Assembly (NCBI GenBank): GCA_009917445.1 | Contig: QZEE01000003.1 | Span: 62,001 to 126,000 of the forward strand | DNA: 64,000 nt | Reading direction: 5' to 3' | DNA from: a bacterium D16-76 | Lineage (GTDB): Bacteria; Bacillota; Clostridia; Oscillospirales; Acutalibacteraceae | Part shown: positions 36,637-44,356 of the stretch, piece by piece | Layout of the letters: every line of letters starts with the position of its first letter | How positions within the stretch are numbered: position 1 is the first letter of the stretch | Notes under the pieces: generated by a model | Seen by the model: only the letters and a program-made list of their open reading frames with translations | Told to the model about the DNA's origin: nothing | Databases searched by the model: none | Position numbers and translations under genes: made by a program

Positions 36637-37266
36637 TTAGGAGGCATAGCGCTTGCATATTTCGTAGATTTCGCCTGTTTTCAGCCAGTTGCGAAGCGTT
36701 TGCAGCCCTTCTTCATTTTGGGGGCATGGCAAGTACCGTTTCATGTAGCCGCCGGCGGCATATTTTTCCTTCATGTGCGCTACGGCCCGCTGGATTTGTT
36801 CCTCGCCGGTCAAGCCTGAGTAATGCTTGTACCCATATTCCAGGCACCGTTCTACAATCCTTTCCGGCACAATGTCCCGGTCTGCCTCGCTTACAATGCG
36901 CCCGTACACGCTTCGCGGTTCCCGCCCTGCCGACGCCCGGTGGTCTTCCACCGCCTCCCGCATGACGGTTAGCTGCCCTGCTGTAAACCAGGTGCGCAGC
37001 TTTTCGTCTGCCATAAGGTACTGGCCCGAAGCCACCCCGTGGTTTTCCCGGCCAAACTGCAGGCCGGTATCGTGGTAAGCTGCTATGGCGTATACCATGT
37101 TGGCGTCAACCTGGCCGTAAAGCTCCCGGGCAGCGGGTATTAGCTCAAAACTGTTTTGGATTACATGCTGCACATGTTCCGGCCCGTGGGCCTGGTCAAA
37201 TCCCCGGTACAAGGGCAAAATGGTTTCCTCTATGTACGTCCGTAAGTCTTTGTTGATTTCTTCCAT
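36637..37266 (-). CDS. HD-domain phosphohydrolase-like protein
   Basis: This 209-aa protein carries the HD metal-site pattern: AHGPEHVQHVIQNS (first His), AIAAYHDTG (HD pair), VEDHRAS and SEADRDI (later ligands). Such proteins cleave phosphates from nucleotides or signalling molecules; this small form resembles uncharacterised YedJ-like members. The ATG at 37266 is preceded directly by an in-frame GTG (37269); AAGGAAAGGA is upstream. A promoter at 37417-37445 leaves a leader of ~145 bases. Confidence 0.85.
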   Translation of the reverse strand: MEEINKDLRTYIEETILPLYRGFDQAHGPEHVQHVIQNSFELIPAARELYGQVDANMVYAIAAYHDTGLQFGRENHGVASGQYLMADEKLRTWFTAGQLTVMREAVEDHRASAGREPRSVYGRIVSEADRDIVPERIVERCLEYGYKHYSGLTGEEQIQRAVAHMKEKYAAGGYMKRYLPCPQNEEGLQTLRNWLKTGEIYEICKRYAS

Positions 37267-37416
37267 CACCTGTGCATCCTTTCCTTTTACAGATTCGTGT
37301 ACGGCAGCCGCATTTATAGTATACCATCAAACCCCGCCGGAGTTCCCGGTACCCCTGCACAGCAGGGGGCGAGCGCTTCGCGCGAGAGGGACACTCCCAA
37401 GTGTTCGATAGAACAC

Positions 37417-37445
37417 ATTATACCATATCCCCCCAGCGCTTTCAA
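37417..37445 (-). promoter_or_regulatory. Extended -10 sigma-A promoter for the HD gene
   Basis: On the minus strand: TTGAAA (37445-37440), 17 bases ending TGG, TATAAT (37422-37417). A second TGG-TATACT (37323-37318) lies closer to the gene. Confidence 0.75.
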
Positions 37446-37486
37446 TTGCCAAATGGTATTTTCTAAACCGCCCGCAAAAAAGAACA

Positions 37487-37506
37487 GCCCCCCGGCAGAG
37501 GGGGGC
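37487..37506 (-). terminator. Hairpin terminator of the SGNH hydrolase gene
   Basis: Stem GCCCCCC / GGGGGGC with a 6-base loop, followed on the minus strand by TGTTCTTTTTT. Confidence 0.88.
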
Positions 37507-37527
37507 CAATCTATAAAAAGGAGAAAC

Positions 37528-38211
37528 CTATTCTTTCAGTTCCCGCAAAATCGGGAGTAAAGCGTCCAGCACGGCCTTATAGCCGTCGGCGTACATGTGC
37601 ATGCCCTCTACGGTGTAAGCGGCATTTAACCGGCCTTGGCTGTCCTTAATGCCGGCGTTCAAGTCGTAAAAATCCGCCCCCATTTTTTCGGCCAAATTTT
37701 TTGCCGCCTGATTCGCTTTTTCCAACACCCCATTGGTGCGGAACCGCAAAGCCTGCGCTATATGCGGGTCGCCTGCGGCCTCCGCATTTATGGGGTAATA
37801 GGCCAACAGATGTAAGTGAACCCCGGGCAGCGCCTGTAAGATTTTTTGTAAGATGGTTTCATAGCGCCCCATCATTTCCGGCAGGGAGTAATCGGGCCCG
37901 TTCATGTCGTTTGTGCCGATGTTGATGAATACGTGGGCTGGCTGCAAATCCAAAACGCAGACGTCCAGCATCTCTAAAAGCTGGGTGGTAACAAAGCCGC
38001 CGATGCCCCGGTTATAGACCTGGTAGGGCAAATCCTCCCCCTGTACCAGCTCGTAAAGAGGGAACTGTTCCATGAGGCTGGAGCCGGCGAACACGATCTG
38101 CCCCGGCTTCACAAACCGGTTTAGCCGCCGGTAATTTTCAATTTTCTGCTGTACCTGCCTGTGGCCAAATTCCTCCATAAAAAGCTGAATGGCTTCCTCT
38201 GTTTGAGACAT
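37528..38211 (-). CDS. SGNH/GDSL-family hydrolase (esterase/lipase-like)
   Basis: This 227-aa protein has the four SGNH blocks: VFAGSSLMEQFP (catalytic Ser), RGIGGFVTTQL (Gly), INIGTNDMNGPD (Asn) and the C-terminal EGMHMYADGY, where the usual Asp-x-x-His reads Glu-x-x-His. It has no signal peptide, so cytoplasmic. The family hydrolyses esters on lipids or sugars. It is a single-gene unit with its own terminator. GGGGGG lies before the ATG. The Asp to Glu change near the catalytic His should still allow activity. Confidence 0.9.
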   Translation of the reverse strand: MSQTEEAIQLFMEEFGHRQVQQKIENYRRLNRFVKPGQIVFAGSSLMEQFPLYELVQGEDLPYQVYNRGIGGFVTTQLLEMLDVCVLDLQPAHVFINIGTNDMNGPDYSLPEMMGRYETILQKILQALPGVHLHLLAYYPINAEAAGDPHIAQALRFRTNGVLEKANQAAKNLAEKMGADFYDLNAGIKDSQGRLNAAYTVEGMHMYADGYKAVLDALLPILRELKE

Positions 38212-38280
38212 AAAAATCCCCCCTGATTATAACGCTTTGCAGCTGCGATTATGGTAAGAAGCACATAAAAAGTTTTGGCA

Positions 38281-38467
38281 AACACGCGAGGCCGGCTTTG
38301 CCGGAATCGCGCTTTTTCAAAATAGAGAAGGTATCTAAAATATAGCAGGAGCCCGCCCGGTTTTCCGCAGGAAAACAAGCCGATTTCGAACAGCCGCCAG
38401 AGGGAGCCCGCTCCCGGAAGCGGATGTGCGAAATCGGTGCAGGCCGCGCAAGCGGCCCTGGCGGGCG
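38281..38467 (+). ncRNA. Structured RNA candidate, copy 1 (plus strand)
   Basis: This occupies much of the 335-base gap between the SGNH and SpoU genes. Elements: hairpin CGCGA...TCGCG (38285-38311) followed by CTTTTTC; P1 5' GCCCGCC (38351-38357); P2 GTTTTCC-GCA-GGAAAAC (38360-38376); AAG spacer; P3 CCGATTTCG / CGAAATCGG (38380-38388 with 38429-38437), holding CCGC/GCGG and GGGAGC-CC-GCTCCC; P4 GGCCGC-GCAA-GCGGCC (38442-38457) with a GNRA-type loop; P1 3' GGCGGGC (38460-38466). P1 closes a junction of P2, P3 and P4. Both neighbouring genes are on the other strand, so it would be its own transcript. Confidence 0.65.
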
Positions 38468-38497
38468 GCGTAGGGTAGACTGCCAAGGAATACGCGG

Positions 38498-38552
38498 TCC
38501 AGGGGCGTTAGGCCCCTGGCGGGGTTTGGGGCAGGGCCCCAAGGTCTTACAG
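38498..38552 (+). repeat. Composite repeat after the SpoU gene
   Basis: CCAGGGGC-GTTA-GCCCCTGG-type stem (compare 1409-1449) followed by GGGGTTTGGGGC and GGGCCCCAAGGTCTT, the module also at 56.12 and 58.6 kb. It touches the 3' end of the minus-strand SpoU gene at 38547. Confidence 0.75.
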
Positions 38553-39374
38553 CCCCAAAGCCCGCTGCCGGGAAGCCTCATAAAGCAGCACGGTGCAGGC
38601 GCAGGCCACGTTAAAAGAGGAAGCGGCGCACCCCTCTGCCATAGGGATGGTGCAAAGGGTGTCGCAGGCGTCCTTAAAAGCGTAGCAAAGCCCGTCGGTT
38701 TCGTTGCCCACCATAAGGAGCAAGGGGCCGGAAAGGTCTTCGCCATAAAGGGGCGACTGCTGGTGGGCTGTGGTGCCCAGCACCCGCAAGGCTGGGTAGC
38801 GGGCGCGCATGCGGCGGATGAAGTCCAGCACAGAGCGGTTGTCTGCCGCGTGTATAGCTGGGACGCGGAAGAAGGAGCCCATGGAAGCGCCTACCACCCC
38901 GGGGTCGTAAAGGTCCACCCCGTGGCCGGTTAGGATAAGCCCGCTGGCGCCCAAAGCATCGCAAGAGCGGAGGATGGAGCCCAGGTTGCCTCGGTTGGAG
39001 GGGCGGTCAAAAAGCACCCATAGGGGGTTAGGCGGGGTGTGCAGCTGGGCGAAGTCGTCTGGCCGCATGTTGGCAATGGCCAAAAGCTCAGAAGTATCCT
39101 CTTTGCCGCTGAGCTCTGCCATGAGGGCAGGGGACAGCTGGTAGTGGCAAGGGGCGTCTACCGCAGCCAGCATGTCGGCGGCCCAGCCGGAAAGGGGCGA
39201 ATCTGCGGCATAGAGGAAAGCCGCTACTTGCCAGCCGCTTTTTACGGCCTCGTTGATGTTGCGCACGCCCTCCACGAAAAACTCCCCGTACCGGCGGCGC
39301 TTCTGGCGGTTGGCCTTTAATACCTGGAATTTTTGATAGGCCGCGTTCTTGCTGAATACCCGGCGTACCTCCAC
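38547..39374 (-). CDS. TrmH/SpoU family RNA 2'-O-methyltransferase
   Basis: This 275-aa SPOUT enzyme has an N-terminal substrate-binding region (QKFQVLKANRQKRRRYGEFF, then VEGVRNINEAV) before the catalytic knot. Motif 1 is RPSNRGNLGSILRSCDALGA, motif 2 LLLMVGNETDGLC and motif 3 AEGCAASSFNVACACTVLLYEA. This resembles 23S rRNA or tRNA ribose methyltransferases, target unknown. The start is GTG at 39374, set by AGGAGGGG seven bases upstream; earlier in-frame codons lack such a site. It lies 28 bases after the URO-D gene and is probably in the same transcript. Confidence 0.92.
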   Translation of the reverse strand: MEVRRVFSKNAAYQKFQVLKANRQKRRRYGEFFVEGVRNINEAVKSGWQVAAFLYAADSPLSGWAADMLAAVDAPCHYQLSPALMAELSGKEDTSELLAIANMRPDDFAQLHTPPNPLWVLFDRPSNRGNLGSILRSCDALGASGLILTGHGVDLYDPGVVGASMGSFFRVPAIHAADNRSVLDFIRRMRARYPALRVLGTTAHQQSPLYGEDLSGPLLLMVGNETDGLCYAFKDACDTLCTIPMAEGCAASSFNVACACTVLLYEASRQRALGL

Positions 39375-39402
39375 GTTGTCCCCTCCTAATCTAGTCTTTG
39401 GC

Positions 39403-40356
39403 TTAGCGCAGGGCCTGCGCGACGGCGTGTATGCGCTTGTAATCGATCTCCGTAGGCAGCGTGCAATCGGCCCCCAGAATAAAGCCTTCCTGGCCATAGC
39501 GGGCTACAGTGTCCTTAGCGGCCTGGGCCAGCTCTTCCAGAGAGCCTTCTACCATAACGCCGCTGCGGTTGGCCAGGCCGCCCATAATGGCCTTGCCGGG
39601 GAAGAGCTTCCGGGCGTCCTCTACCGAATAGGGCACCTCATAAATGCCCCAGTTTACCACGTCGCACACGCTGTTATAGCCCTTGTACCGGTCCATGTCC
39701 AGGCCGTCCTTGCAGATGTGCAGGAACGCCTTGCACCCGGCCTTCTGGATTTCCGACAGGATAAGCTTGTCAAAGGGGGCGATCCACTTTTCAAACTCTT
39801 CCGCGGTAAACCAGCGGTGCTCGGCGCCCAAAGAGGCGTAATAAATAGCGTCAACGCCGGCCTGGCCGTAGCCGTGGGCCAGGCTGCACATGCCCTCGGC
39901 AATGCGGGCCATGGCGTCTAAGACGGGCTGGCTGTTTTCCCGCAGGTGCTCCGTTAACAGGGTGCGCACCGGGTCATAGCCGTATACGGGCTCAATAGGA
40001 TGGATAGTAGACGCCGTAATGCCGTGGAGGGTGCCCATGGTAAAGCCATCGGGCTCGCAGCGGGAAAGGATCTCCTTGGTAAATTCCAGCTGGGTATGGA
40101 TAAAGGGGGTGGCGGCGTCCATTTTGCCGATGCAGGCCCAGTCTGCCGGGGCCTTGATGGTGCCGTAGCTGGGCACCAGGTTCTCGTTCATAACCTTCAA
40201 AATGTCCGTGTCCGTCTCCTTAAAAAACTCCAAGTGGGCCTGCACCCCGGCTTCCCCGCTGTTTTTTTCCGGGGGGAAATGCAGGGAGAACCCGCAGGGC
40301 ACGTGGTCTACCGGCTGGCAGGCGATGGCGGCGTATACGCGTTCTTTTTTGGTCAT
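39403..40356 (-). CDS. Uroporphyrinogen decarboxylase (URO-D) family protein, probably a methyltransferase-type member
   Basis: This 317-aa TIM-barrel protein begins MTKKERVYAAIACQPVDHVP, the common start of URO-D-like methyltransferases (MtaA/CmuA type). GQAGVDAIYYASLGAEHRWF, KAFLHICKDG (a His/Cys pair that could bind zinc) and AIMGGLANRSGVMVEGSLEEL follow. No haem genes are nearby, so a role in haem synthesis is unlikely; corrinoid-linked methyl transfer is possible. AAAGGAGTG precedes the ATG at 40356; a GTG at 40365 is too close to it. Confidence 0.88.
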   Translation of the reverse strand: MTKKERVYAAIACQPVDHVPCGFSLHFPPEKNSGEAGVQAHLEFFKETDTDILKVMNENLVPSYGTIKAPADWACIGKMDAATPFIHTQLEFTKEILSRCEPDGFTMGTLHGITASTIHPIEPVYGYDPVRTLLTEHLRENSQPVLDAMARIAEGMCSLAHGYGQAGVDAIYYASLGAEHRWFTAEEFEKWIAPFDKLILSEIQKAGCKAFLHICKDGLDMDRYKGYNSVCDVVNWGIYEVPYSVEDARKLFPGKAIMGGLANRSGVMVEGSLEELAQAAKDTVARYGQEGFILGADCTLPTEIDYKRIHAVAQALR

Positions 40357-40441
40357 AAAAAACACTCCTTTAAAAATTTGATAATATCTAAAAAACCTTT
40401 TCTACAATTTCAAACTTGCCCGGCCCCCGTGCCAACGCAAA

Positions 40442-40463
40442 CAGGGGCCCCGAAGAGCCCCTG
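40442..40463 (-). terminator. Hairpin after glgP
   Basis: Stem CAGGGGC (40442-40448) / GCCCCTG (40457-40463), 11 bases past the glgP stop. On the minus strand it is followed by only a short TTT, so strength is uncertain. Confidence 0.55.
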
Positions 40464-40473
40464 ATGGGTAGCT

Positions 40474-42915
40474 TTATTTTGTATCCATTTTGGCCATCAA
40501 ATTTTTCTCCGGGGGCACTGGCGAAGCATGCCAGATGCTGCCCGCGTAGTCGCGGATAGACCGGTCGGCAGCAAAGCGGCCGGCATGGGCAATATTCACA
40601 AGGCCCATCTTGTTCCACACCTGCTGGTTCTGGTACAGCCTCTCTGCCCGGAACTGGGCTTCGCGGTAAGACTTGAAGTCTGCCAGCGCCATGTACCGGT
40701 CCTGGCTGATAAGGGCGTGGAAAATATCCTGGAAATGCTGCCCCCCGATGCCGTGGTTCAAAGAATCCATAGCCCGGCGCAGCAGGGCGTCATGCTGGTA
40801 CTGCAAGGTGGGGTTGTAGCCCGAGCGCTTCAGCTCCTCCACCTGGGAAGCCGTCATGCCAAATAGGATGATGTTTTCGCCCCCCACGGCCTCGTGGATC
40901 TCCACGTTGGCGCCGTCCAGGGTGCCCAGGGTCACGGCGCCGTTTATCATAAACTTCATGTTGCTGGTGCCGCTGGCCTCGGTGCCCGCCAGGGAGATCT
41001 GTTCGCTGATCTCGGCAGCGGGGGTCAAAAGCTCGGCCCAGGTGACGCAGTAATTCTCTACAAACACCACCTTCAGCTTCTTGTTCACCCGCTGGTCGTT
41101 GTTAATGACCTTTGCCAGCGCCGCAATAAACTGGATGATCTGCTTGGCAAAATAGTAGCCAGGCGCGGCCTTTGCCCCAAAGAAATACGTATGGGGGGTA
41201 AAATCCGCGTTGGGGTTCTCCAGCAGCCACTGATAGGTGGCCAGGATGTTCAAAGCGTTCATATGCTGGCGCTTATACTCGTGCAGGCGTTTTACCTGTA
41301 CGTCAAAAATCGAATCCGGGTCCACGGTCTGGCCCTGTATGCGCTTCAGGTACGAAGCCAGCCGTTCCTTGTTCCCCCGCTTGATCTCTTCCAGCTTTTG
41401 CAGCACAGAGGGGTCGTCCTTAAACCTCAGCAGGTCCACAAGCTTGTTGGCGTCGTAAATATAATCCCGGCCAATCAGCTCGGTAATCAGCCCGGCCAGC
41501 TTGGGGTTGGACTGGTTCAGCCACCGGCGGTGGGCAATGCCGTTTGTCACATTGGTAAACTTATAGGGCTCATCCATATAGAAATCATGGAACAGGTCGT
41601 CCTTCAAAATCTCGCTGTGCAGGGCCGAAACGCCGTTGACGCTGTGGGACCCAATAACCGCCAGGTTGGCCATCTTCACATAGCCGCCCGAAATGGGGGC
41701 CATGCGGGCAATGCGGTTGTGGTCCATGCCCCGGGCCTTCATCTCCTCCCAGAAGCGGCGGTTAATCTCCTCCACGATCTGGTAAATGCGGGGCAGGCGC
41801 ATCTTAAACAGGTCGCAGCCCCAGGTCTCCAAAGCCTCGCTCATAACCGTGTGGTTGGTGTAGGCCACAGTGCGCTTGATGATATCCCAGGCCGCCTCCC
41901 AGCCGTAGCCGCACTCGTCCAGCATGACCCGCATCATTTCGGGGATGGCCAGCACCGGGTGGGTGTCGTTGAGATGGATGGCCGCCAGCTTGGGCAAATC
42001 ATCCAGGCTGCTGTGGGAATACAGGTGGCGGCGGATGATATCCTGGATAGAAGCGGACACCAGGAAATACTGCTGGGAAAGGCGCAGCAGCTTGCCGTCG
42101 GTATGGTTGTCCTCGGGGTACAATACCTTGGTAATGACCTCGGTCATGGCCTGCTGTTCCATAGCCCGCATATAGTTGCCGCTGTTAAAGAGGCTCATGT
42201 CAAACTTGTTGTTCTCCGCCTTCCACACCCGCAAAAGGCTGATGCCCTTGCCGTCCATGCCGGCCACATACAGGTCGTAGGGCACGGCGGTAACGGTGGT
42301 GTAGTCCCGGTGGCGCACCGAGTGGTACTGGTCGTGCCACTTTTCCTCAATGTGCCCGTCAAAATGCACCTCTACCGAGCTGTCCGCCACAGGCTGCATC
42401 CATACGCTGCCGCCGGGTATCCAGAAATCGGGCAGCTCGGTCTGCCAGCCGTCCACCAGCTTCTGGCGGAAAAGCCCGTATTCATACCGCAGGGAGTAGC
42501 CCATGGCCGGGTACCCCTGGGTGGCCAGGCCGTCCAGGAAGCAGGCGGCCAGGCGCCCCAAGCCCCCGTTGCCCAGGCCCGCGTCGGGCTCCTGCTCGTA
42601 CAGGGTGTCCAGCTTGATGCCCATTTCCGAAAGGGCGGTGCGGAAGTTCTCTTCCAGCCCCAGGTTATAAAGGTTGTTGCGCAAAGAGCGGCCCAGCAGG
42701 AATTCCATGCACAGGTAATAGATCTGCTTGGTCTCGGTCTTTTCGGCGTTCGAGACGAACTCCGCCCGGCCCTTGGCCAAAAGCTCCCGCACAGTAAGCA
42801 CCACGGCTTTGTAGTATTCCTCGTTGCTGGCGTTTTCCAGCGAGACGCCAAAGGTATGGGACAAACGGTCCCGTATGGCGGTCTTGATCTGCGGCACGGT
42901 CAAATCGTAAGTCAT
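40474..42915 (-). CDS. glgP: Glycogen/starch phosphorylase
   Basis: It releases glucose-1-phosphate from storage glucans using phosphate and PLP. The protein is 813 aa, normal for the family. Landmarks: EPDAGLGNGGLGRLAACFLD near the active-site gate, AAIHLNDTHPVLAIPEMMR, FDVQVKRLHEYKRQHMNAL, and the PLP-lysine region SGTSNMKFMINGAVTLGTLD followed by GANVEI. No other glg gene is nearby. A plus-strand frame of ~680 codons across it is only its shadow. GGAGGC lies before the ATG; the promoter is at 42996-43024. Confidence 0.97.
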   Translation of the reverse strand: MTYDLTVPQIKTAIRDRLSHTFGVSLENASNEEYYKAVVLTVRELLAKGRAEFVSNAEKTETKQIYYLCMEFLLGRSLRNNLYNLGLEENFRTALSEMGIKLDTLYEQEPDAGLGNGGLGRLAACFLDGLATQGYPAMGYSLRYEYGLFRQKLVDGWQTELPDFWIPGGSVWMQPVADSSVEVHFDGHIEEKWHDQYHSVRHRDYTTVTAVPYDLYVAGMDGKGISLLRVWKAENNKFDMSLFNSGNYMRAMEQQAMTEVITKVLYPEDNHTDGKLLRLSQQYFLVSASIQDIIRRHLYSHSSLDDLPKLAAIHLNDTHPVLAIPEMMRVMLDECGYGWEAAWDIIKRTVAYTNHTVMSEALETWGCDLFKMRLPRIYQIVEEINRRFWEEMKARGMDHNRIARMAPISGGYVKMANLAVIGSHSVNGVSALHSEILKDDLFHDFYMDEPYKFTNVTNGIAHRRWLNQSNPKLAGLITELIGRDYIYDANKLVDLLRFKDDPSVLQKLEEIKRGNKERLASYLKRIQGQTVDPDSIFDVQVKRLHEYKRQHMNALNILATYQWLLENPNADFTPHTYFFGAKAAPGYYFAKQIIQFIAALAKVINNDQRVNKKLKVVFVENYCVTWAELLTPAAEISEQISLAGTEASGTSNMKFMINGAVTLGTLDGANVEIHEAVGGENIILFGMTASQVEELKRSGYNPTLQYQHDALLRRAMDSLNHGIGGQHFQDIFHALISQDRYMALADFKSYREAQFRAERLYQNQQVWNKMGLVNIAHAGRFAADRSIRDYAGSIWHASPVPPEKNLMAKMDTK

Positions 42916-42995
42916 AATGAAAAAGCCTCCAAACTATTATGAAAAATACCTGATTTTTGCAACCAAAGCAGGCCGTTCCTCTACAATTCCTATGC

Positions 42996-43024
42996 ATTAT
43001 ACACTAAAAACCCAGAAAAATCAA
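42996..43024 (-). promoter_or_regulatory. Sigma-A promoter for glgP
   Basis: On the minus strand: TTGATT (43024-43019), 17 bases, TATAAT (43001-42996). The rest of the 363-base divergent gap (43025-43186) shows no gene or clear site to me. Confidence 0.75.
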
Positions 43025-43186
43025 CTGCAAGAAACGCAAGAGGGGGAAAATTTCCCCACAGGAACTATAATCCCTATTTCCTCCATCATAGCACATGCGG
43101 GCGCTGGAAACAATACAAATTTGTGCTAGGGCCGGACTTTTTTACAACTTTACCAATTTTTTTCTGGAAAATCTGGCTGAAAGGGC

Positions 43187-43215
43187 TTCCCGAAACCGGC
43201 ATTTTGCTTTATAAT
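43187..43215 (+). promoter_or_regulatory. Sigma-A promoter for the ZapA-like gene
   Basis: TTCCCG (43187-43192), 17 bases, TATAAT (43210-43215). The -10 is perfect; the -35 is weak. Confidence 0.6.
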
Positions 43216-43278
43216 TAGTAAAACAGACAAAATATAGGCCCCCGGGCCATGGTATACAAGGGAAAGGATGGAGCACAA

Positions 43279-44274
43279 GTGGAAAAAAGGCGGATGCGGC
43301 TGGAAATAAACGGCATAGTGTGCGGGCTTATTACCCAGGAGAGCGAGGAATATATGAAAGCCCTCTCCGACGAGGTAGGCGAGCTGATGCGGGGGGTTAT
43401 GGTAGCCTCGCCCTACATCACCCGGGAGGCGGCGGCCCTTACGGCGGCCCTTTCCTGCTGCGACGACGGGAAAAAGAGCAGCCTGCGGGCCGCCGCCCTG
43501 CAAGAGAGGGTGGACGAGCTGGAAGTGGAAGCCGAGCTGTGGAAGGAAGAAAAAGAGGAGCTTTTGAAATCCGTAGTAGATTCCCAAAAGGACGCCCGCC
43601 TGCAAGAGCGCGCCGCCCGGCTGGAAGCTGAGAACACGGCCTTGGCGGAAACCGCCCAGCGCGCCAAAGAGCTGGAAGAGAGAACCGCCGCCCTGGAAGA
43701 CGAAAACGCCGCCCTGCGGGAAAGCGCCTCCATTGGGGCCGAGGCCCTGCGGGAGCTGGCGGCCCTGCGTGAAAAGCTGCGGGAGCTGGAAGCCCAGCAG
43801 GCCCAGCCGGCCGGGGAAAGCGAGGAAGGGGAAAAGCTTTTGCGGCTGGAAGGGGAGATTGAGGCCTTGCAGCATGAGGCCGAAGAACAGTCGGCCCGGG
43901 CCCAGCGGGCAGAGGATGAAAAGGACGCCGCTGTGACCGCGGCCAAGCGCGCCATGGAAGAAGCCAAGGGCATGATGGACGAGCTGCGGGAGGAAGCCCG
44001 CCAGGCCCGGGAAGAAGCCCGCCGCCTGCGGGAAGCCGGGGCGTCCCCGGCCCTGGACACCCTGGAGCGGCAGGCCGCCGAAGCCCAGGAGGACCAGCGC
44101 CTGCAAGAAGTGCTGGCCAAGCAGGAGGCAGCGGAAAAAAAGGAAGGGGCCGCCCCACCCCCCGAAGGTAAGCCCGCAAAAGCGCCCAGCCGGAAAAAAC
44201 GGAAAAACCCCCTGCGGTATGAGGACGAGTTCCAGCAGGAGGGCTTTGTAAGCTTTTTTGAAAAGAAGGGGTAA
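43279..44274 (+). CDS. ZapA-like cell division protein with a long coiled-coil extension
   Basis: This 331-aa protein begins with a ZapA-like domain (residues ~1-70: RMRLEINGIVCGLITQESEE, then YMKALSDEVGELM and AAALTAALSCCDD). ZapA binds FtsZ and bundles its filaments, and normally has ~80-110 residues. Here residues ~80-285 add an unbroken Glu/Ala/Arg/Leu coiled coil, and the end is basic (SRKKRKNPLRY) with an acidic/aromatic tip. I choose the GTG at 43279 with AAGGATGGAG upstream; an ATG at 43249 has no good site. It is followed by the U32 gene, a pairing I recall for ZapA-like genes in Clostridia. Confidence 0.75.
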   Translation: MEKRRMRLEINGIVCGLITQESEEYMKALSDEVGELMRGVMVASPYITREAAALTAALSCCDDGKKSSLRAAALQERVDELEVEAELWKEEKEELLKSVVDSQKDARLQERAARLEAENTALAETAQRAKELEERTAALEDENAALRESASIGAEALRELAALREKLRELEAQQAQPAGESEEGEKLLRLEGEIEALQHEAEEQSARAQRAEDEKDAAVTAAKRAMEEAKGMMDELREEARQAREEARRLREAGASPALDTLERQAAEAQEDQRLQEVLAKQEAAEKKEGAAPPPEGKPAKAPSRKKRKNPLRYEDEFQQEGFVSFFEKKG

Positions 44275-44356
44275 GGGCAGGCCCTTGCCGGCAGGCGCGG
44301 ACCCTTTACACTTTACTAAAGACGGGATGACAGCCGAAGAAAAACGGAGGGATACC

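Noticed and set aside
38281-38467. Known ribozyme (twister, hammerhead or HDV-like)
   Set aside because: The conserved cores of these ribozymes as I remember them are absent, and the helix order is a plain four-way junction. A database search would be decisive.
40894-42942. 682-codon plus-strand frame opposite glgP
   Set aside because: It is the antisense shadow of a clear glycogen phosphorylase, has no ribosome binding site and no family resemblance.
43249-43278. ATG at 43249 as start of the ZapA-like protein
   Set aside because: No ribosome binding site precedes it; GTG 43279 has AAGGATGGAG and begins closer to the ZapA fold.
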